Positions 53,878 through 64,000 of a stretch of 64,000 nt of DNA are shown here, in pieces. This DNA comes from Pictodentalium vernedei (taxonomy: Eukaryota > Mollusca > Scaphopoda > Dentaliida > Dentaliidae). The position numbers were made by a program, and so were the translations under genes. The notes beneath the pieces were generated by a model that made no database searches, was not told the DNA's origin, and saw nothing but the letters and a program-made list of their open reading frames with translations. The stretch covers positions 448,966,910 through 449,030,909 of the forward strand of contig CM062289.1 in NCBI GenBank assembly GCA_031216915.1, in the 5' to 3' direction. The first letter of the stretch is position 1. Each line of letters opens with the position of its first letter.

Positions 53878-54354
53878 ATGTTAAGTTTATACCATTAAAT
53901 CTTTACACTCTTATGTCAAAATAGCAAAGTTTTCAGTGGCAAATATTTCCCATTATGTAGTTTGATATTTTACCAAATATTCCTTGTTTGACAGAGCTCA
54001 GAGAGCTCCGTCCAACAATATATAAATGGTTAAATTCATAGTTAACCCTTTACCTAACGTAACGGCCAAAACCGGCCACCGCTATTCTCAAAAATCGCCA
54101 ATTAATTTTCATTATTTTTTCCATTTTTTGTCTCAAAAACATAGGTTATGACCCCTCGTTGGAACGAGCTCGTTGAGCTCGTTCCAGCGAGGGGTCATAA
54201 CCTATGTTTTTGAGACAAAAAATGAAAAAAAATTGTTATTCAAGAATTATTTTTGCAAGTGTCGTCTGCTTTTCAGGTTAGGTAAAGGGTTAAACAAGAG
54301 AAAAACAGAGTGATCGGAGAAAATTCTGTTGTACAACCAGGGTGCAGGGGTTAA
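53878..54354. mobile_element. Compound TTAA element carrying a subfamily B MITE, copy 2
   Basis: The same outer element as 52713-53173, with the subfamily B MITE (54042-54293) at the same internal position and the same flanks (AAACAAGAGAAAAACAGAGT to the right). Left end decayed; right end GGGGTTAA at about 54350. Confidence 0.8.
54042..54293. mobile_element. piggyBac-like MITE, subfamily B, nested
   Basis: TTAA at 54042-54045 and 54290-54293. Typical ends; perfect centre GAGCTCGTTGAGCTC. Confidence 0.92.
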
Positions 54355-55256
54355 TTGAATAGTTTTACAGATCTGACAATAATCTTGTCTTGTTATCGTT
54401 TATTGGAAAGTTCTCAGAAAGAGTGGTTTCCAATAAATGATAAATCAAGATTTTGGTATTGGAACACCAGAGACTGATGGGAAAGGAGAGCGATCGCTCT
54501 CACTCACCATCACTCTCCTAAATGTTTCACTAGGGGAGCAATTAATAACTCGCCGTCAGGATATGTGTAGAAATTATATCTAAACATAAAGTTATATATT
54601 GCATTTCAACCATCCGTTACCTGACCCAACTTGGAGACCATACTTGCAAAACATTATCTCGCACAATTAAAATCTTTCATTTTTTGCTCTAAACAGTTCT
54701 TATGACACTTCATTGGAATGAGCTCATTGCACTGAGAAGTCATAAGCTATGTTTTCAGAGCAAAAATGAAAAAATAACCAAATTTGTATGGTTATTTTGT
54801 GTGCAGTGCTGGTCAGCTTGGGCTGTCATCATGGGTAAGGGTTTAAAATCACTCTCCTGAATTTTTCACTCTCGCAAATTCAAAATGAGGAGATTGATCA
54901 TCCACTTGCCAGCATTTTCTTCACGGCAGTTACTGGTAAAGACTACCAAAATTGAATATGTTTTTGAGTTGCATTGTGATATGCAATTCCAAGAGATTTT
55001 ATTGGTCATTTGTACCAGTCAACCATGCAAGGTAAGTTGTGTCTGTCAATGACCATGACAAGCTGGTTATTTGTTGGCTTGGATTTGATGTTTTAAGATG
55101 ATGGAAGGCATGCTCATAACTCTTTCCAACAGTGTGTCACAAAACAGCATATCATCAACTTTGTGGAAGAAGGACTAGGGCGAATGTCACTATTATTAAA
55201 ATAGCACCTTTTTTTTTAATTTCGCTGTGATAATATTAGTTCTTTTCATCAAATAT
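54355..55256. repeat. Decayed palindromic repeats, no gene
   Basis: An inverted pair TTATCGTTTATTGGAAA / TTTCCAATAAATGATAA lies near 54396-54446. A decayed subfamily B MITE (about 54650-54845) keeps CATTGGAATGAGCTCATT and GTCATAAGCTATGTTTT. The rest, to 55256, is unremarkable. Confidence 0.55.
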
Positions 55257-55402
55257 GATTCCCTGTGGGAACCTGCTGGAGCAGTGCTTCTTTACTATGG
55301 TAAACAAGTTCGGCTTTAATGGTAGAATAGAACCCTGGAACCAATGCCTGGGTGAAGTTGTATGTTGTTGTCACGTGATAGCCAAAGTTGTCGAAAGTAA
55401 CC

Positions 55403-55651
55403 GTAACCCTTTACCCAACGCAGACGATATCAAAATTTATTATTTTAAATAAAGTTTTTTTAAATTTTCAAAAAATTTCAACAAAACCATATCATGTGAC
55501 CCCTCATTGGAACGAGCTCAATGAGCTCGTTCCAATAAGGGGTCACATGATATGGTTTTGTTGAAATATTTTGAAAATTTTTAATTTTTTCAACTGCTCA
55601 ATTTGCATATTACGCGGGCGGATGCAGGCAATTCATTGGGTAAAGGGTTAA
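55403..55651. mobile_element. piggyBac-like palindromic MITE, subfamily A
   Basis: Left TTAA decayed to GTAA; right TTAA 55648-55651. Ends CCCTTTACCCAACGCAGACG and TTGGGTAAAGGG; intact centre GAGCTCAATGAGCTC. Confidence 0.9.
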
Positions 55652-55740
55652 ACACAAATAAATAAAAAAAATTAAAAAATAAGCCAAATTTGACTCTTAC
55701 CGAAGTATAGTAGCAAAAACATGCAAAAATGTTCTTCATT

Positions 55741-56062
55741 AACCGTTTGCCAGCCAAAACTGACCAGCGTTATTCACAAAACAGCTTTTGACCCCTCATT
55801 GAAATGAGCTTGTTGAGCTCATTCCAATGGGGGGTCATAAGCTCTGTTTTTGATGCAAAAATAAAAAAAAAAAGAAAATTTTATTTGTGAGTGTTGTCTG
55901 CCTTTTGTGATAGGTAAAGTATAAATTAAATTTTTTCCGTTCTTGACTCAAAAACATAGCTCATAACTCCTCATTCAAATGAGCACAACAAGCTTGTTCC
56001 ACTGAGAGGTTATAAACTCTTTTTGAGGCCTTGAAAAACATTTGAAATTTTAATGGGGAGTT
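55741..56062. mobile_element. Two decayed subfamily B MITEs
   Basis: About 55741-55925 and 55930-56062. Both keep parts of the central palindrome (GAGCTTGTTGAGCTC; GAGCACAACAAGCTTG) but have lost clear ends. Confidence 0.65.
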
Positions 56063-56079
56063 TTGTGAAGCACTGATTT

Positions 56080-56598
56080 ACGGCAGCGTGGAACCGCCCC
56101 ACCATAGTATATTTCCAGGAATTCCTAATCTGTTTAAATAGCTTAGTAATCTGTTTAAACAGATTAGTAATCTGTAAAAACAGATTAGTAATCTGTTTAA
56201 ACAGATTAGTAATCTGTAAATACAGATTACTAATCTGTTTAAACAGATTACTAAGCTATTTTTACAGATTAACTAAGTAATCTATAAATACAGATTAGTT
56301 AATCTGTTTAAACAGATTAGTATTCTGTAAATACAGATTAGTTAATCTGTTTAAACAGATTACTAATCTGTAAATACAGATTAGTTAATCTGTAAAAACA
56401 GATTAGTAATCTGTTTAAACTGATTAGTAATGTGTAAAAACAGATTACTAATATGTTTTTACAGATTAACTAATCTGTATTTACAGATTAGTAATCTGTT
56501 TAAACAGATTAGTAATCTGTTTAAACAGATTAGTAATCTGTAAAAACAGATTAGGAATCCCTGGAAATATACTACGGTGTGGCGGTTCTACGCTGCCG
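56080..56598. mobile_element. Mutator-like foldback element with a tandem palindromic core
   Basis: Inverted ends of about 50 bp (CGGCAGCGTGGAACCGCC / GGCGGTTCTACGCTGCCG, extending through TAGTATATTTCCAGG). Target duplication CACTGATTT (9 bp; 10 with the preceding G) at 56071-56079 and 56599-56607. The core (about 56130-56555) is some 20 repeats of TAATCTGTTTAAACAGATTA and the variant TAATCTGTAAAAACAGATTA. Duplication length and long inverted ends fit Mutator-like elements. Confidence 0.85.
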
Positions 56599-56704
56599 CA
56601 CTGATTTGATATTTCCGTCCTATTTGATAAAGAGTTCTGAGAATAGGAGCAAGAGCCTCATTTTCGAGTCTGTATCAATTTTGTCAAAGGTGTGGCACTG
56701 TTAC

Positions 56705-56946
56705 TTTAAGCCCTTTACCTGAGGAATTGGCCTATATGCCCATGTAATTAACAAACTGAGCCATGGAAAAAAATTAGTTTTCAAAAAATTTCAACAAAAA
56801 CATTTGTACCGCCTTGTTGGAACGAGCTCGTTGATCTAGTTCCAATGAGTTGTCACATAATATGGTTTTGTTGAAATTTTTTGACAAACTTGAAAAAAGA
56901 GTGTTTAAAATAATAAATTTTGATATTGCATTGGGTAAAGGGTTAA
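56705..56946. mobile_element. Diverged subfamily A MITE
   Basis: Left TTAAG-CCCTTTACCTGAGG, right ATTGCATTGGGTAAAGGGTTAA (TTAA 56943-56946). Centre CGAGCTCGTTGATCTAG is decayed. Confidence 0.75.
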
Positions 56947-57004
56947 ATCAAACCTTGTCAGAAATTGGGTTTTTGCTATTTTTTATTGTGGTTTATATTT
57001 TAAT

Positions 57005-57190
57005 GACACTTTCAACAGGTAGAGCCATCTCGTGTCCAACAATTTTAAGGGTGGAGGGAGGCAGAGTATCTGGAGAGAACCACCGAGTAGTGATGAGCAA
57101 CTTTCAACTGTCTGACTTCCCAGCGTACTAACACTGCACCAACGGGGTTAGCGTAGGTTGAAGACAAGACTCATCATAGGCGCAGTTTTG
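57005..57190 (-). mobile_element. SINE tail fragment
   Basis: On the minus strand: GGTTCTCTCCAGATACTCTG, CCTCCCTCCACCCTTAAAAT, TGGACACGAGATGGCTCTAC. Head and poly-AAAT tail are missing. Confidence 0.7.
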
Positions 57191-58618
57191 TGATTATGCT
57201 GTGCAGTTCCACTAATTGTGTTAATATCTGAAAGGTTTAATGAATTAAATATGTATTGATTGGAATATCTATAACTGGAGCATGAAAAAGTATGTGTACA
57301 TCCCTGTAAGTAAGGGGACATCACGTTACATCAAAGGCCGTCTGTGTAAAAACTTTATAAGAAGTGATTAAACAAACAGCACAAATCAGTGTCGTATTCC
57401 TTACAGAATTACAAAAGTTGTGTTAGAGCTTGTGGACAAATGTATATAATTTAATCATTTGCCCCGCCTCTGCATTTGATTGGTTGAAAGCATACAGCGT
57501 GAAAGTCGTCAAAATATTATAAACTAAATCCCGTAATGATTTGGAATGTCTACACTCTGGAAGCCCCACCCACTCAATCCAATTGTCACCGTGCGGAAGT
57601 GACGGCAAACTGATAGATGGATAACAAGCTTGTAAAAAAAGATCAATGATCGATTTTCGTCGCCTCCAGTCTGCGAGAATATAATGATAATTTCTCGGGA
57701 ACAATTGAATTTAATAAAATATACCGAAGTGGGAGACGAATAAAAGATCATACATCCAAACATGATTTTGGGGGAACTTGAAAAAATGTTTTTAATGATA
57801 TTGTTACGTGACTTGCTAAATATCTGTCGTCTGCGAAACGAAAATCAAAACAACAAACAATTTGACAATGATTGATGTGACCTGGCTACGCGAGTTATGA
57901 AGCTTGTGCTGAAAATTTTCGGTTTATATCGCATAAACCGAAGGAAAACAACAGTTATTTCTAAAATATTCATTGTTATCATCTATAATATTCTGTCCCC
58001 AAACTATTGGCGTTCCTTTATTGTAGCTATATTGTTAAATTGTTTATGAATAAAATATATATAATTCAAAGAAGTTCTTTCTTATTTTTACCACGCCGTA
58101 TGTAAATGTCCACTAACCTCGCATATATGTTATATACATGGGATGTCTGTGATTTAGTCATTCTGTCGCGTGGGCAGAGCTACCCGAGATAGAACGCATC
58201 TCACGAAGCTTTGTGTACTCTTTCATATACTGGTACCGCTTAACTGGAGATTATAGTAACTTGTCAGCTCTTAACAATCGAAACCATTGTTATTGAAAGT
58301 ATCTAATCCGGGTTTTGATAATATTTCTTCTTTTTAGATCGACTTTCTTTCTCAGAATTGCCATGTATCAAACTCTGCTTATATGACTTCAAACTTGGCT
58401 GATATGTACCAATCTGGAGTTGCCCCCCTACCCTCCACCCCCACCCACACCTTAATGCTTAACTAGGCGCAACCAATTTGTTAGTCTTCTACCGGCCAAG
58501 CCAAATGGGACTATAGTGTTCCTCTGTACCCTTCCATCTGTCCATAAGTCTGCCCGTCTGTCACGCTTTGGTTTCCGGTCATTGTTTTTTCAACTGAATA
58601 TCCGATTGTCATCATACT
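57191..58618. other. About 1.4 kb, low in repeats, no gene recognised
   Basis: The longest stretch without an obvious mobile element in the right half. Several short frames (for example on the minus strand at 57423-57763) have no domain I recognise. TTTTCGGTTTATATCGC/GCATAAACCGAAGG near 57915-57945 is a small inverted pair. It could be unique host sequence with regulatory content. Confidence 0.4.
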
Positions 58619-58867
58619 TTAACCCTTTACCCAACGAATCGTCCGCATCCGCCCGCGTAATATGCAAATTCAGCAGTTGGAAAAATATTATTTTTCAAAA
58701 GATTTCAACAAAACCATATCATGTGACCCCTCGTTGGAACGAGCTCTTCGAGCTCGTTCCAACGAGGGATCACATGATATGGTTTTGTTGAAATTTTTTG
58801 AAAAATTTGAAAAAATGATATTTAAAATAATAAATTTTTATATCGTCTGCGTTGGGTAAAGGGTTAA
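58619..58867. mobile_element. piggyBac-like MITE, subfamily A, founder of a tandem array
   Basis: TTAA at 58619-58622 and 58864-58867. Ends CCCTTTACCCAACG and CGTTGGGTAAAGGG. Perfect centre around GAGCTCTTCGAGCTC. Confidence 0.92.
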
Positions 58868-58868
58868 T

Positions 58869-59886
58869 GGATGATATCCTTTGGGGAGAGGAAAAAACCC
58901 ATTGATTTTGGGGGCTCGTTCCAACGAGGGGTCACATGATATGATTTTGTTGAAATTTTTTGAAAAATTTGAAAAAATGATATTTAAAATAATAAATTTT
59001 TATATCGTCTGCGTTGGGTAAAGGGTTAATGGATGATATCCTTTGGGGAGAGAAAAAAACCGTTTGATTTTGGGGGCTCGTTCCAACGAGGGGTCACATG
59101 ATATGGTTTTGTTGAAATGTTTTGAAAAATTTGAAAAAATGATATTTAAAATAATAAATTTTTATATCGTCTGCGTTGGGTAAAGGGTTAATGGATGATA
59201 TCCTTTGGGGAGAGGAAAAACCCTTTGATTTTGGGGGCTCGTTCCAACGAGGGGTCACATGATATGGTTTTGTTGAAATGTTTTGAAAAATTTGAAAAAA
59301 TGATATTTAAAATAATAAATTTTGATATCGTCTGCGTTGGGTAAAGGGTTAATGGATGATATCCTTTGGGAGAGGAAAAAACCCTTTGATTTTGGGGGCT
59401 CGTTCCAACGAGGGGTCACATGATATGGTTTTGTTGAAATTTGTTTTAAAAATTTGAAAAAATGATATTTAAAATAATAAATTTTTATATCGTCTGCGTT
59501 GGGTAAAGGGTTAAAGGATGATATCCTTTGGGGAGAGGAAAAAACCCTTTGATTTTGGGGGCTCGTTCCAACGAGGGGTCACATGATATGGTTTTGTTGA
59601 AATTTGTTTTAAAAATTTGAAAAAATGATATTTAAAATAATAAATTTTTATATCGTCTGCGTTGGGTAAAGGGTTAAAGGATGATATCCTTTGGGGAGAG
59701 GAAAAAACCCTTTGATTTTGGGGGCTCGTTCCAACGAGGGGTCACATGATATGGTTTTGTTGAAATTTTTTGAAAAATTTGAAAAAATGATATTTAAAAT
59801 AATAAATTTTTATATCGTCTGCGTTGGGTAAAGGGTTAATGGATGATATCCTTTGGGGAGAGGAAAAAACCCTTTGATTTTGGGGT
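58869..59886 (+). repeat. Tandem array, six ~162-bp units of MITE half plus flank
   Basis: Units start GGATGATATCCTTTGGGG at 58869, 59031, 59193, 59354, 59516, 59679 and 59841 (last one partial). Each consists of about 45 bp of downstream flank and the right half of the MITE from GGCTCGTTCCAACGAGGGG to TAAAGGGTTAA. Units are nearly identical. Confidence 0.95.
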
Positions 59887-60336
59887 CAGTAGGTCAAGGG
59901 TCAATGTCATGGCCACTATAAATGGATTCTAATTTGAGACTTTAAAGGGTTTCTGGAGATTATCTTTTCAACAGTTCATCAGTTTCTTGCCAAATTTGAA
60001 TAGGTAATGTCTCTTAGGATGCAGAAGATTCCTGTACATTTTGGGGGTTGTAGATCAAAGGTCAAGGTCATGACAGCTATAAATGGATTCTAATTGGTAC
60101 TTGAAACAGTTTCTGCAGATTATCTTTTCAATGGTTCATCTGATTCTTACTAAACTTGAATAGATAATGATCCTTTAGGAAGGAGAACCCCTGTTAATGT
60201 TGGTATTGGTTGGTCAAAGGTCAAGATCACAGCATCTTTTAGTGTACTCTAATTTAGGGAATTGAAAAGGTTTCTGGAGATTATCCTTTCAACGATTCAC
60301 CAGATTTTCACCAAACTTGATGTGCTCTTGAATTTT
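59887..60336 (+). repeat. Degenerate ~165-bp units with GGTCAAAGGTCAAGGTCA
   Basis: Three units carry GGTCAAGGGTCAATG (59891), ATCAAAGGTCAAGGTCATGA (60055) and GGTCAAAGGTCAAGATCA (60212) with GGAGATTATCTTTTCAA between. Related to the array at 39960 but without the full palindrome. Confidence 0.75.
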
Positions 60337-62842
60337 TAGCTCACCTGACTTTCAGTCAGGGTGAGCTATAGTGATCACTCACCATCCGTCGTCCGTCAGT
60401 CATCCGTGAAAATGGTGTTTGGTCTTCTCCTCCAAAACTGCTGAACCGGTTTAAGTTAAATTTGAGATGCTTGTTTGTTAGACATTGCATTGATTTTGTT
60501 CAAATCAAGTTGCCCTGCCGCTCAGTAGGGCCACACCCAGAAAGTATGCCTGAATCTTAAAAAATCTCACGAACCAGCAGTAGCAGAGACTTGATATTTG
60601 GTGTGCAGCTTCCTTTTGAGGTGCAGACTCAGATTTGTTCAAGAGAAGTTTGTGGGCTATATTTGCCATTATGGCAGGGGCAAGAATTTTCGCCCCGCTC
60701 AAAATTTCTATTTTCCAAACCGAAAGGCTGATTTGAACCAAATTTGATACGAGAGCTGCCAAAAACATTTTTCCGTCGCCCCATGGGAACCGCAGGAGCT
60801 AAACATAGAAAATTTTTAAAACTCCCATATCTCCAAAACAACTCGGCACTGAGAATTCTTATTTGGCATGAAGCTTCCTTAGGACCAACAGAATGGAATG
60901 GTCCAAAAATTGCTATCGGTTTTATCATGGGGTACTTTTTCGGAACTTTGAAAAAATGCTGAGACAGCATTTTTTTAACACTGTGGGTAATGGGGAAAAC
61001 ATTTACAACTCTTCTTCTCCCAAACCACTGCTCCAAAAGCTTTCATATTTCGCAAATAACACCTTTTGAAGATTGTTTCACATGTTTATTGAAATAAAAT
61101 CCCTGGGTCCATATTTAGGCTCTCTATGGGAGCCCGAATGTTTAAATTAGTGCAGTATGAGGAATATTCTTTAAAAATCATCTTCTTCAGATCATCCAAT
61201 CAGAATATTTTGATATTTGGTATGCAGCATCCTTAGGGATGAGATTCAAGTTTGTTCAAGTCAAGTGACTGGGTTCATATTTGGGCTCCCTTTAGGAGCC
61301 AGAATTATAACTTAGTTCAATATGAGGAAAATTCTTCAAAAATCCTCTTCTGCAGATCTAGCAGTCGGAATGTTTTGATATTTGGTGTCCAGCATCCTTG
61401 GGGTGGGGGGGGGGGGGGTGGGGAGGGGTGGGGTGAGATTCAAGTTTGTTGTATAACTTAGTTCAAAATGAGGGAATTTTCTTTAAAAATCTTCTTCAGA
61501 TCCAGCAGTCAGAATGTTTTGATATTTGGTATGCAGCATCCTTAGGGGTGAGATTCAAGTTTGTTCAAGCCAAGTCCCTGGGTTCATATTTGGGCTCCCT
61601 TTAGGAGCCAGAATTATAACTTAGTTCAATATGAGGAATATTCTTCAAAAATCTTCTTCTTCACATCCACCAGTCAGAATCTTTTAATATTTGGTATACA
61701 GTATCCTCAGGGAGGTGAAATATACGTTTGTTAAAGCCAAGTTCCTCTGGGAGCCCAAATTGTACCAAAATTTCTATTTCCGAACTGAGAGACCGATTTG
61801 AACCAAGTTTGATATGAGGGCTTATTGGGTCATAAGTACCTAATTTATGCCCCATTTTTTCCTAGCCCCGTGGGAACCGCAGGAGCTCAAAATAGAAAAA
61901 AATTAAAACGCCCATATCTCCAAAGCTACATGGCACTGAGATTTTTTATTTTGTGTGAAGCTTCTTTAGGAACAGTAGAAATGAGTGGTCAAAAAGACAT
62001 TGCCATCAGTTTTATCAAAGGGTACTTTTCCAGGACTTTGAACAAATGCTGAGTCGTCATTTTTTAACACTGTGAGTAATGGGAAAAACATGATTCTCCC
62101 ATATCACTGCTCCAAAGGCTTTCATATTTCGCATATAACATCTTTGGAAGATTCATTCACACGTTTGTTGAAATCAAATCCATGGGTCCATATTTGGGCT
62201 CTCTATGGGAGCCTAAATGCTTAACTGGTAGAGTGCTGAATTATTTTTGGTCATCAAAATTTGTTCATGTGTCATTGTCTTGTTACAATTCATGAGAGAG
62301 TGCCAATGGGCACTCTCTCATGAACTGTAACACGGCAAATCCTAATAAACAAAATTATTTAACTTCAAATGTAATATGAAGCTCATCCTCCAAAAATGAA
62401 GCCTTTAAGCTGAAGCACCTGCATTTCAGAATAAAGCCCAAATATGGGCTTCCAGCACTCTACCAGTTAAATTAGTGCAGTATGAGGAATATTCTTTAAA
62501 AATCTTCTTCTTTCAGATCTACCAATCAGAATCTTTTGATATTTGGTATGCAGCATCCTGTGGGTGCGGGGGGGGGGGGGAGTTTCAAGTTTGTTCAAGC
62601 CAAGTCCCTGGGTTCATATTTGGGCTCCCTGTGGGAACCCGAATTATAACTTAGTTCAATATGAGGAATACTCTTTAAAAATCATTTTTTTCAGATCCAC
62701 CGGTCAGAATCTTTGGATATTTGGTATAAGCTTTCCTTAGGAGGGGCAGATGCAACTTGTTTAAATCCATTCCCTGGGTTGATATTTAGGCTGCAATGTC
62801 AGGTGAGCGCCCAGAGGCCCCCTGAGGCCTCTTGGTTAATAA
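60337..62842 (+). mobile_element. Helitron-like non-autonomous element, 2.5 kb
   Basis: Starts TTTTTAGCTCACCTGACTTT with a small hairpin (CTGACTTTCAGTCAG) and GTCGTCCGTCAGTC. The inside consists of degenerate units (TTTGATATTTGGTATGCAGC, TGGGTTCATATTTGGGCTCC, AACTTAGTTCAATATGAGG). It ends GTCAGGTGAGCGCCCAGAGG followed by a GAGGCC..GGCCTC hairpin and TTGGTTAAT. A 3' hairpin close to the terminus, absence of long inverted ends and no target duplication fit Helitron/Helentron elements. Frames inside are not genes. Confidence 0.65.
62221..62470. mobile_element. TTAA MITE, CTGGTAGAGTGCTG family, with empty-site paralogue
   Basis: TTAA at 62221-62224 and 62467-62470. Perfect inverted ends; palindrome GTTACAATTCATGAGAGAGT and inverse at the centre. 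The same unit of the host element at 61142-61145 has a single TTAA and no MITE. Confidence 0.95.
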
Positions 62843-63883
62843 AATTATGGTAGATGCTGTGGCTGGTAGATGACTTTGTATTGCTTTAGCAATATTCTTG
62901 GAATGCTTGTTTATATCAAAATGTTCACAGTTCTTCATCTAATGCAATCATGAAAATTGGCGTTGTTTGATGCAGAGTTTTGTATAGCGAGGAATTAATG
63001 ATGACAATGAGTAATGATCAGGCCTGAAAATAAGTAGTCTGACATTTACAAAATGAGGTCCACAGAGGGCGAATTTGATGATGCTATCCCATGTAGTGGG
63101 CCAATGTATCCTCTGGGTACCTCTTTCTGTTTAGTTTTGAGACTCTGATTCAGATTGAGGTTCACAGAGGGTAAATTTAGTGATGCTACCCTGAAAGAAG
63201 AGAGTTGTACAGAAATTCCATCGCAAACTAAAATCCCAAGTCGTAAGATAAGTGGTGATTCGTCGAAGTGAGAGAAGAGGTTGGTCAGCTATCCGGATGC
63301 CGTGTGTGTGGGGGGGGGGGGGGGGGGGGGGAGGGGGGGGGGGGCGTTAGATTAGCTGAACTAGGAGTAGGAGAAGAGCAAAAATCAGTCTTTGTTACAA
63401 AAATATGAATGGGTAACAATAACACGATCAGAAAACTGTAATAGATCTGTTTGTTATTATTTGTTTGGGTTTAATAAATTAAGAGGTTGGTACTTTGTTA
63501 ATATCATATTGGCCAAGATATCTGCCTGAAATAACTTTGCATCAGCCTTCAACCTTCGGTCTCAGCCTCATATGAAGTTACCACGGACTGATATCTTGGC
63601 CGATATGAAACTAACTTATAACTAAACTAATAACCTCCAAATACGTTTCCAGTTGACATTCTGTGCAGTTTAATAAAATTAGATACTTACTGTCAATACC
63701 ACACCCTATCTGCTCTCCTTTCGCGTGACTACAATATTATTACAAGGCAAGTCCATGCAGACTAAATTATTTCATTTCAAAGATAATCAAGCCTTCAAGT
63801 TATGGAACCTTCATTTCAGAATAAAGCCAAAATATGGTCTTCCAGCACTCAACCATTTCATAATAAAGATTTTTTTTATTTCG
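62843..63883. other. Non-coding with a ~40-base G tract and an inverted pair
   Basis: G tract at about 63308-63344, interrupted by one A. Inverted pair ATATTGGCCAAGATATC / GATATCTTGGCCGATAT at about 63507 and 63590. A right-half fragment of the CTGGTAGAGTGC MITE family lies at about 63735-63862. No gene seen. Confidence 0.55.
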
Positions 63884-64000
63884 TTAACCCTTTACCTAAC
63901 GTAACGGCCAAAACCGACCAGCGCTATTCTCAAAAATCGCCAATGAATTTTCAGTATTTTTTTCATTTTTTGTCTCAAAAACATAGGTTATGACCCCTCG
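63884..64000. mobile_element. Subfamily B MITE, cut by the window end
   Basis: TTAA at 63884-63887, then CCCTTTACCTAACGTAACGG to AGGTTATGACCCCTCG, the left arm of the palindrome. Confidence 0.9.

Noticed and set aside
56130..56555. CRISPR-like or operator array of 20-bp palindromes
   Set aside because: No spacers; it lies between long inverted ends with a target duplication, so it is the core of a transposon.
57423..57763. Minus-strand frames of 79-93 residues
   Set aside because: No domain, no repeats and no splice context; overlapping frames on the same strand argue for chance.

Overview
The window is animal nuclear DNA that is AT-rich, full of introns and packed with repeats. Nothing prokaryotic is present: no operons, rRNA, CRISPR array or intact tRNA gene. 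The repeat mix suggests a marine invertebrate, most likely a mollusc such as a bivalve. It includes SINEs with 5S-rRNA or tRNA heads and AAAT tails, DIRS retroelements, Helitron-like elements with roughly 160-bp internal repeats, many TTAA-flanked palindromic MITEs, and a Polinton/adintovirus-type island. The taxon is inference; no single gene here fixes it.

Region 1-5.8 kb is a degraded virus-like island with all recognisable genes on the minus strand. It holds the N-terminal part of a family B DNA polymerase (broken, leaving the window on the left), a BIR-RING inhibitor-of-apoptosis protein, a packaging ATPase cut off before Walker B, a small Ala/Lys-rich pX-like protein and a larger protein of a Polinton-associated type. 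Short direct repeats lie behind the last gene.

The only clear host gene is a PRD-class homeobox gene on the plus strand. One exon (10289-10417) encodes homeodomain helix 3 and begins at the classic intron site before residue 47. A phase-compatible terminal exon lies at 34126-34320. The roughly 23.7 kb between them is almost all mobile DNA: a DIRS-like insertion inside a MITE (10.57-18.70 kb) that itself carries a large tandem array, a tRNA-SINE split by a hAT MITE, a second DIRS element with inverted terminal repeats and an internal complementary region (20.5-27.3 kb), more MITEs and LINE fragments. Upstream homeobox exons were not found, so the viral island may lie in an earlier intron.

From 34 kb to the end there is no further gene I can defend. 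This part holds a BED-like zinc-finger fragment, a LINE with an altered catalytic motif, six tandem units each carrying a perfect oestrogen-response-element-like palindrome, a 3.8 kb satellite of 92-bp units, a Mutator-like foldback element, dozens of TTAA MITEs (two families proven by paralogous empty sites), a 162-bp tandem array grown from a MITE/flank junction, and a 2.5 kb Helitron-like element. Long G tracts recur throughout.
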